Positions 59,154-64,000 of a stretch of 64,000 nucleotides of DNA are shown piece by piece. The notes beneath the pieces were generated by a model, which was not told where the DNA came from, made no database searches, and worked only from the letters and a program-made list of their open reading frames with translations. Position numbers and translations under genes: made by a program. Position 1 is the stretch's first letter, and each line of letters starts with the position of its first letter. This DNA comes from Hericium rajendrae (taxonomy: Eukaryota; Basidiomycota; Agaricomycetes; Russulales; Hericiaceae), in assembly GCA_033439255.1 (NCBI GenBank), contig CM065889.1, positions 1,426,001 through 1,490,000 on the forward strand, read 5' to 3'.

Positions 59154-59181
59154 GAGTACTGCTCGTTATCGAGCAGTACTC
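59154..59181 (-). repeat. Exon-leading hairpin, second
   Basis: Perfect 12-bp stem GAGTACTGCTCG/CGAGCAGTACTC with a TTAT loop. The minus intron ends TGCTAATCTCAG right before it. Confidence 0.7.
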
Positions 59182-59315
59182 CTGAGATTAGCACGAAAGA
59201 CAATGAAATAATAAGTTTCATACTCACCTTAGAGCCATATAGCCTCCAATAAGCCCATCTGGCCTTCTAACGCATCCTTCCGGCCTTTGAATTGATGTCA
59301 GAGAGTGCCAAAACA

Positions 59316-59347
59316 GGGAGTACTGCTCGAAAATGAGCAGCACTCCC
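59316..59347 (-). repeat. Exon-leading hairpin, first
   Basis: GGGAGTACTGCTC/GAGCAGCACTCCC, one mismatch. The minus intron starts GTAAGTCATAAA and has a weaker TATTAAC branch site. Confidence 0.6.
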
Positions 59348-59723
59348 CAAGTTAATACAATGAACAATGCAAGAACAAGTTTTATGACTTACCTAGGACT
59401 CGAATAAGCCCCTCAAGCCTTCAGGGCATCAGAAACTGAAGGATGGAGGGGACAAAGACGAGAAACAGCAAGGGATAAATCAATAAGTACGAGTTAGACA
59501 TTTCAAATGCGAGTTGTGCTTCCAGCAAGCCACCGGCCCAGTCAGCAATCCCCGTCGACTTCCAAGTTCAACGTGTTGTTCAACGTTCAACTGGCTCACC
59601 TTCCCCCAGTCTCCCTATCTTTTCTGGCCAGCTTCTCTTGCTCTTCTGCTCATTTCTTTCCTTTCTCTTTCTTCTCGTAGCATACCCTGCACGGATCTTA
59701 GGAGGGCCTTCTCAATATCAAAG

Positions 59724-59796
59724 TAAGTAGCCTTGGTTTATTCACATTGTTATGTGCTAACTAAGAGAGTATCACTCATTTTCTGAGTGATACTCT
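59724..59796 (+). other. Plus-strand intron plus hairpin module
   Basis: Intron 59724-59765 (GTAAGTAGCC ... TGCTAACTAAG), then hairpin 59766-59796 with the 13-bp stem AGAGTATCACTCA. A CT-rich leader (59590-59700) precedes it. Same design as 1513-1586. Confidence 0.65.
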
Positions 59797-59833
59797 CTAT
59801 TCTCTTTGTTCTCTGCACTCTACACATCCTCCA

Positions 59834-60451
59834 ATGTTCCTTTTTGTGCTGCCATCGATCTGCATCCTTGCCATTCCTCTCACATCTCTACTAGGGTCCC
59901 AACATAGTATGTGCGACCTCAACAACACCACCACGTGCTATGCAAACTCACTGCTCGTATTGTATGGGGATACCATGCCACTGCAGGCCATACAGCCTGA
60001 CATGCATCCCAGTGCCCTGCGCATGGTTTTAATTGAAGGTGAGTAACTGCTATTCACCTGTTTTGTTCTCGTATACTAACAAACACTTCTATTTATCCTA
60101 TACCCCCACACCGCTGTACTTACTCTTCATGCCCACCATTGTCGCATCCCTGTAGACCATCTGCATCATGTGCAATGCTACACATGCCCACATGATATGC
60201 CTCCATCATCTCGTGCATAGCTGCAACAGCAGGTATGTATGTTGTCCATTTTACGTGTTGCACTAACTAAGTATATCATTCTTTTCAATTATAGACAATA
60301 CGACGTGCAATGCAAGTGGTCCATGCACATCTGCAAAAATGCATGCATGCCATACCAGCACACATCTGCAAGCCAGACCCAGATACTGAAGACCAATGCT
60401 CGAGTCAGCTTGAGAACACGGAAGTCAAGATCAGCAAGATACAGTAGATGA
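59834..60451 (+). CDS. Possible small secreted Cys-rich protein, three exons
   Basis: Starts MFLFVLPSICILAIPLTSLL, a plausible signal peptide, then GSQHSMCDLNNTTTCYANSL. Donor at about 60041 (GAAGGTGAGT). A possible second exon has TICIMCNATHAHMICLHH (about 60158-60233). The third, after TTATAG at about 60294, has DVQCKWSMHICKNACMPYQH and ends in TAG near 60449. The gene directly follows a hairpin module, and similar Cys-rich words occur at 34290-34430. Exon 2 limits and the join frame are uncertain, so this may be non-coding repeat sequence. No family recognised. Confidence 0.3.
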
Positions 60452-60829
60452 GGTGTGGTGTACATTTCTCATTTGTCTACAAGTTCTAATATGTTGACAG
60501 ACTGTTGACTTTCACTTGCCTCTTACACTGATCTCTTGATGAGATGGGCTTGTATTGACATGGAACCCAGCCCTTAAGTACCTCTGTCAATGAAATGAAC
60601 TGGGTTTTTTTTTTGGCATGGTTCATTGAAGGAGGCCACTTTGGTTCAGATGCTCATCTTTGGTATATGCCAGCACCTCCAGTGTCTGCACACATGCTTG
60701 CTGGTCATTTACCATAATGTAGTGTCCTCTTCATTTAGCCTGTCTAGTTTTAGTGTTTTGAATAGTATAATATCAATATCTGTTCTAAAGTGGATGGTCT
60801 GGACCCTATTCTGAGGCTCATCTGATCTG
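60452..60829. other. No feature seen
   Basis: AT-rich with a T tract at 60606-60615. No supported gene, hairpin or repeat. Confidence 0.4.
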
Positions 60830-61193
60830 ACCTAATTTATATCTGAGATTATAATGTTCTGACTTTCAGATAGTGTCTGACATCAGAGAGTATCTAACAT
60901 TAGATACAATAGGAGAAATATCAGACAGGATCTGATTTTCAGACATGATCTGACTCTCAGACAAGATCTGACTTTCAGATAGAGTCTGACTCTCAGACAC
61001 TTGTCTGACATTCAGATGGCTGTCTGACATCCACATGGCTGTCTGACATTCATATGGCTGTCTGAAATCAGACACTTTTGTCTGAAAGACACTGGACAAT
61101 AGGGACCTACCTGACTCATCTGACTATCTGAATGATCTGAATCAGATCAATCAGATACAATCAAATATCAATCAGAAATTTCCAGGTTTACTG
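60830..61193. repeat. CAGAT-family repeat ending in CAGGTTTACTGATG
   Basis: Runs of TCTGACTTTCAGAYA and GGCTGTCTGACATYCA words. The right end is the inverse of the repeat start at 40583. The left end is not defined. Confidence 0.65.
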
Positions 61194-62074
61194 ATGTGAA
61201 ATGAGTAACATGGTGCAACGAACAAGAATTCAGACATGTACCTTCATCTGAAAAATCTGTTTTCTACATAGCTCTCAGCTAACAATATGACTCTTATGAT
61301 AGTGGTATGATCCCTATGTGCTTTGACAGTACAGCTATATAGCTCTATGAGATCTACCATAGCTTCTATAGCTGTAGATGGAGGATATATAGAGCTATGT
61401 AGTTACTGGTGGCAGCTATGGCAGCTATGTAACATCATGAGGTTGCTATCAATGCTATGACTCCTACCATGGCATATCTAGATCTCAAAGATATCTTAGG
61501 GCTAGAGCATCCCAAGGTCAGATGTATGAGTTCAAGATAATTATATTGTGGACTCTAGGATGTTATACAGTAACTAATTCTACTAAAGTAGGGGTTAGGT
61601 AAATGAAAACTAAGTAAACATTCAGACATTATCGAAGGCGGGCATGTTCGAGCATAGCCGGGGCCACGCGCTGGCATGCGCACATAGGTGGAGCCGATGT
61701 GAGCACGCATGCATGGCACGGAAGGCCAGAATGAGACCCGGGACCCATGCACGGGAGTGCCCGTGCTGGCTGGCGCCATGCGCGACAGGGCCTGCACGCA
61801 CACGAGGCGCGACAGGGCGCACACGCGCACGAGGCGCGATAGGCCTGCACGCAGAAGGCACGAGGCATAGGGTTCGTGCGTGAGGCGGCAGGCCTGTACG
61901 TGAGGCGGCGGGCCTGTACGCAAGGCGGCAGGCCCTCTACGCGAGGCGATGGGCCTGTACACGAGGCGCGGGGCCCGTGCATGAGGCAGGGGACGTGCAC
62001 AAAGCATCGGGGATCGCGGGCCTGTGCGCGAGGCACTGGGCTGCCGCGGGTTCGTGTGCAACGCATCAGGCGCT

Positions 62075-62375
62075 CCCCGTGCCGTTGACGGGCTGCCCAT
62101 GTCGTCGACGGGCTGCCCGTGTCGTTGACGGGCTGCCCCTATCATCGACGGGCTGCTCATGCCGTCCGCGGGCTGGCCGCGGCGTCGACGGGCTGCCCGT
62201 GCTGTCGCACGTCGTCCGCGGGCTCCCGGGGTTGCGGACAGGCTGCCCACGTCGTCTGCGGGCTGCCCGCGTCGTCGACAGGCTGCCTGTGCTGTCCGCG
62301 GGCTGCTCGTGTCGTCGACGCCCATGTCATTCATGGGCTGTGTGTCGTCCGCGGGCTGTGTGTCGTCCGCGGCTG
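62075..62375. repeat. 20-bp GTCGTCGACGGGCTGCCCGT minisatellite in E5
   Basis: About 14 degenerate units at mostly 20-bp spacing. Neighbouring 61860-62000 has a different 20-21-bp family around GGCCTGTACGYGAGGCGGC. Confidence 0.8.
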
Positions 62376-62590
62376 CCCGTATCGTGATCCGGATGGGCGG
62401 GTCGCACGCGGGCAGCCGGCGCGGGCAGCGGTCGGGCTGCGGGTGTCGTTGATGGGGTGGTCGGCAGGCGAATGGGCGCGGAGGGTGCGCGAGAGCGAGG
62501 CGGCGGAGTGTCGGAGGGGGGAAGGATGATGCTGGAGGGGCGACAGTCGGAGACGAGGGGGATGAGGGCGCGGGAGGGCGAAAGAAGTTG

Positions 62591-62662
62591 AGAGTATCGC
62601 TCGTTCGAGTGATACTCTTGATGTTAGCACAAATAAATGGAATAAAAGTCTTTTTTACTCAC
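62591..62662 (-). other. Intron plus hairpin module of E5
   Basis: Minus intron 62662-62617 (GTGAGTAAAAAAGAC ... TGCTAACATCAAG), then a hairpin with the stem AGAGTATCGCTCG/CGAGTGATACTCT, including one G-U pair. Confidence 0.65.
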
Positions 62663-63063
62663 CTTGGAGGCCCTCTGCATCTGCCTGAGTCCCTCCGGCA
62701 TGCAGTTCGATGAGTCAGAAGGACAGGAGGAGGGTGGAGGGAGGAGAGTGGACAGTGGAGATGGTGGAGATAGTGAGAGAGTCAGAGAGACGAACTTCGA
62801 CGCACGTCTCGGTGCTTCAGCCACCGAACGAGCGAAGCTACGTTCCTCGACCCACTACAAATCAGGAAAAATCACATAAATTGAGAGAAAAACCTCATAA
62901 CTATAAATGGTATATAGAATTCAAATGAATGAGAAATATAAGTATCTACTGTACATGAAGCTCACAGGGAGCCAAGTCCATCTAGTGAAGTCTGGCACCC
63001 AGTCTCGACGCGACGCTCGGCAAGCACCCAGCAGCCGCGAATCCCGGCTTCGCCCGGGATTCC

Positions 63064-63071
63064 TATATAAA
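63064..63071 (+). promoter_or_regulatory. TATA box of E5 rightward transcript
   Basis: TATATAAA, preceded by the small hairpin AATCCCGG CTTCG CCCGGGATT (63041-63062) and followed by GCTCGCGCGACGCACG. Confidence 0.6.
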
Positions 63072-64000
63072 GCTCGCGCGACGCACGTTGCCTCTTGCTC
63101 TTTAACCCCCACTGTCTCTTGCCACGTCGATGCCTTCGTCGATGTCCTTTGCTCGCTCGTCGTTGTCTTTTGCTCGCTCATCGTTGTCTTTTGCTCGCTC
63201 GTCATTGTCTTCTGCTCACGCGTTGTTATTTCTTGCTCGTTGTTGCTGTCTCTAAGGTAATCTTTTAATTGCTGGTCTCTTATTGCTTATACTAATACTA
63301 CTTTAAGTTAGTTTTTTAGAGTTCGCTTTTTGTTACTTTGGTAAGTTCTTATGTGCTATCTTTATCTTCTAAGACTAATGTTTTCTTATCTTTTCTTACT
63401 GAGTTTCTTAGATTCTCTTATCTTATATTCTCTTATCTTATATTATCTTATCATATCTTCTTGTATAATCATATCTTACTTATCTTATCATATCTTCTTG
63501 TATTATCATATCTTACTTATTTTCTTACTTATATTTTTGCTTTTTAGTTAGTAGTAGTGTTTGTAATACCAATATAATCTTGATGCATTGAAATACTTTA
63601 TACCTGTGTGATTATATGTTATTAATTCTGATTGATTGTAGAAAGGATTTACAGTTCTAATAAATTTTATTGCTTTAATATATATAGCAGGTCTACATAT
63701 TAAATATAAGATATATGAGACACATATTGAATGTAGGATATGTGAGACATATATTATACATAGGTTATGTGAGACACATATTGAATATAGGATATGTAAG
63801 ACACATAAGCCTTATAGCTTTGATAGATACTGATAGCTTTTATAGCTAGTCATACTATCATAGCTACATAGTCAGCCCTCATAGCTATGATAGCACTCCA
63901 TAGTACTCCATAGCATCATCTTTGAGCCTCATAGCACTACATAGCATCACCCTTTGGCTATGTGGGCTATACAATAAAGGGCGATACTATGAAGCTAGGA

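Larger units (their letters stand above)
54500..59460 (-). ncRNA. Putative multi-exon transcript whose exons begin with hairpins (E4 inserted)
   Basis: Read right to left: a leader ending at 59398, then five introns of about 45-55 nt with GTRAGT starts and TACTAAY or TGCTAAT branch sites. Each is followed at once by a hairpin: 59347, 59181, 58672, 58364 and 57969. A sixth intron (54825-54780) leads to the hairpin at 54779. Exons of 110-470 nt end in similar sequence, such as GGGCTYATTGGAGGCYAAG before the donor. E4 sits in the sixth exon. Two acceptors read CGG rather than CAG. Short frames containing GVLLVIEQYSP-like peptides come from the hairpins. I cannot decide between a non-coding RNA and a degenerate protein gene; no transcript data were available. 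Confidence 0.4.
61245..64000. mobile_element. E5: CATCTGAG-family TIR element, right end beyond the window
   Basis: Left end CATCTGAAAAATC, flanked on the left by TT. TATAGC repeats 61260-61460, GC-rich block 61640-62590, hairpin 62591-62618 with minus intron 62662-62617, minus leader 62680-62840, TATA 63064, mini-introns 63256-63545, TATAGC repeats 63815-63990. The last 30 bases match E0 around 1000-1029, which places the missing right end about 50 bp past the window. Confidence 0.75.

Overview
The window is a mobile-element-dominated stretch of a fungal nuclear genome, most likely a basidiomycete (Agaricomycetes). The grounds are: many 45-55 nt GTRAGT...CTRAY...YAG introns; a Ty3/Gypsy element with a C-terminal chromodomain; a Rep-helicase of the fungal Helitron type; a Plavaka/CACTA-like transposase relic; and a TET/JBP-like dioxygenase, a family known from mushroom-forming fungi, where it is linked to mobile DNA. 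There are no rRNA genes, no clear functional tRNA, no CRISPR array and no obvious housekeeping gene.

The main reading is a giant Helentron-type (Helitron2) rolling-circle element at 1669-34185 (32.5 kb; about 25 kb without later insertions). Its two ends match those of two small non-autonomous relatives, H1 (37101-39537) and H2 (40951-45893). The shared ends are a 5' ACGATTCC...GAATCGT hairpin and a 3' GCCGTGC...GCATCGGC-type hairpin followed by CCAAG, with insertion between T and T. On the minus strand it carries a broken Rep-helicase with a cysteine-protease-like tail (9543-1735). Beyond that lie five multi-exon cargo genes: an unknown protein (11928-9744), an unknown protein (13288-14538), an unknown acidic protein (16923-14662), a TET/JBP-like 2OG-Fe(II) dioxygenase (19399-17012) and a JmjC-like 2OG-Fe(II) dioxygenase (21687-33575). 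A dense array of hairpins (20294-21370) lies between the two dioxygenase genes. A 392-bp TIR element interrupts the Rep-helicase. A full Gypsy element with LTRs that read as identical (26229-33324) interrupts the JmjC gene. In both cases removing the insert and one target duplication restores the reading frame.

The right half (34.2-64 kb) is nested repeats. At least five related 2.8-3.0 kb elements (E1-E5) share CATCTGAG...CTCAGATG termini with 2-bp target duplications (TT, TT, AT, AG). Each has TATAGC-rich subterminal repeats and two divergent transcription-like halves. The rightward half has a TATATAAG promoter and a run of mini-introns. The leftward half has a short intron whose 3' splice site runs straight into a strong hairpin, then about 1 kb of GC-rich 20-bp-period minisatellite. 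The same intron-plus-hairpin module recurs as an apparent multi-exon minus-strand transcript (59.4-54.5 kb), where each internal exon begins with a hairpin whose stem sequence changes while pairing is kept. E3, with E2 nested inside it, splits a small serine/glutamine-rich gene (53518-46489). CAGAT-rich minisatellites, 306-bp tandem repeats and a second TIR element (T1, 34495-40140) fill most of the rest.

Most coding regions are damaged. Several single-base frameshifts, mostly in homopolymers, occur even inside the very young Gypsy element, so part of the damage may be consensus error rather than decay. Exon limits were read by eye from splice signals. Family names rest on motif recognition only; no database search was run.
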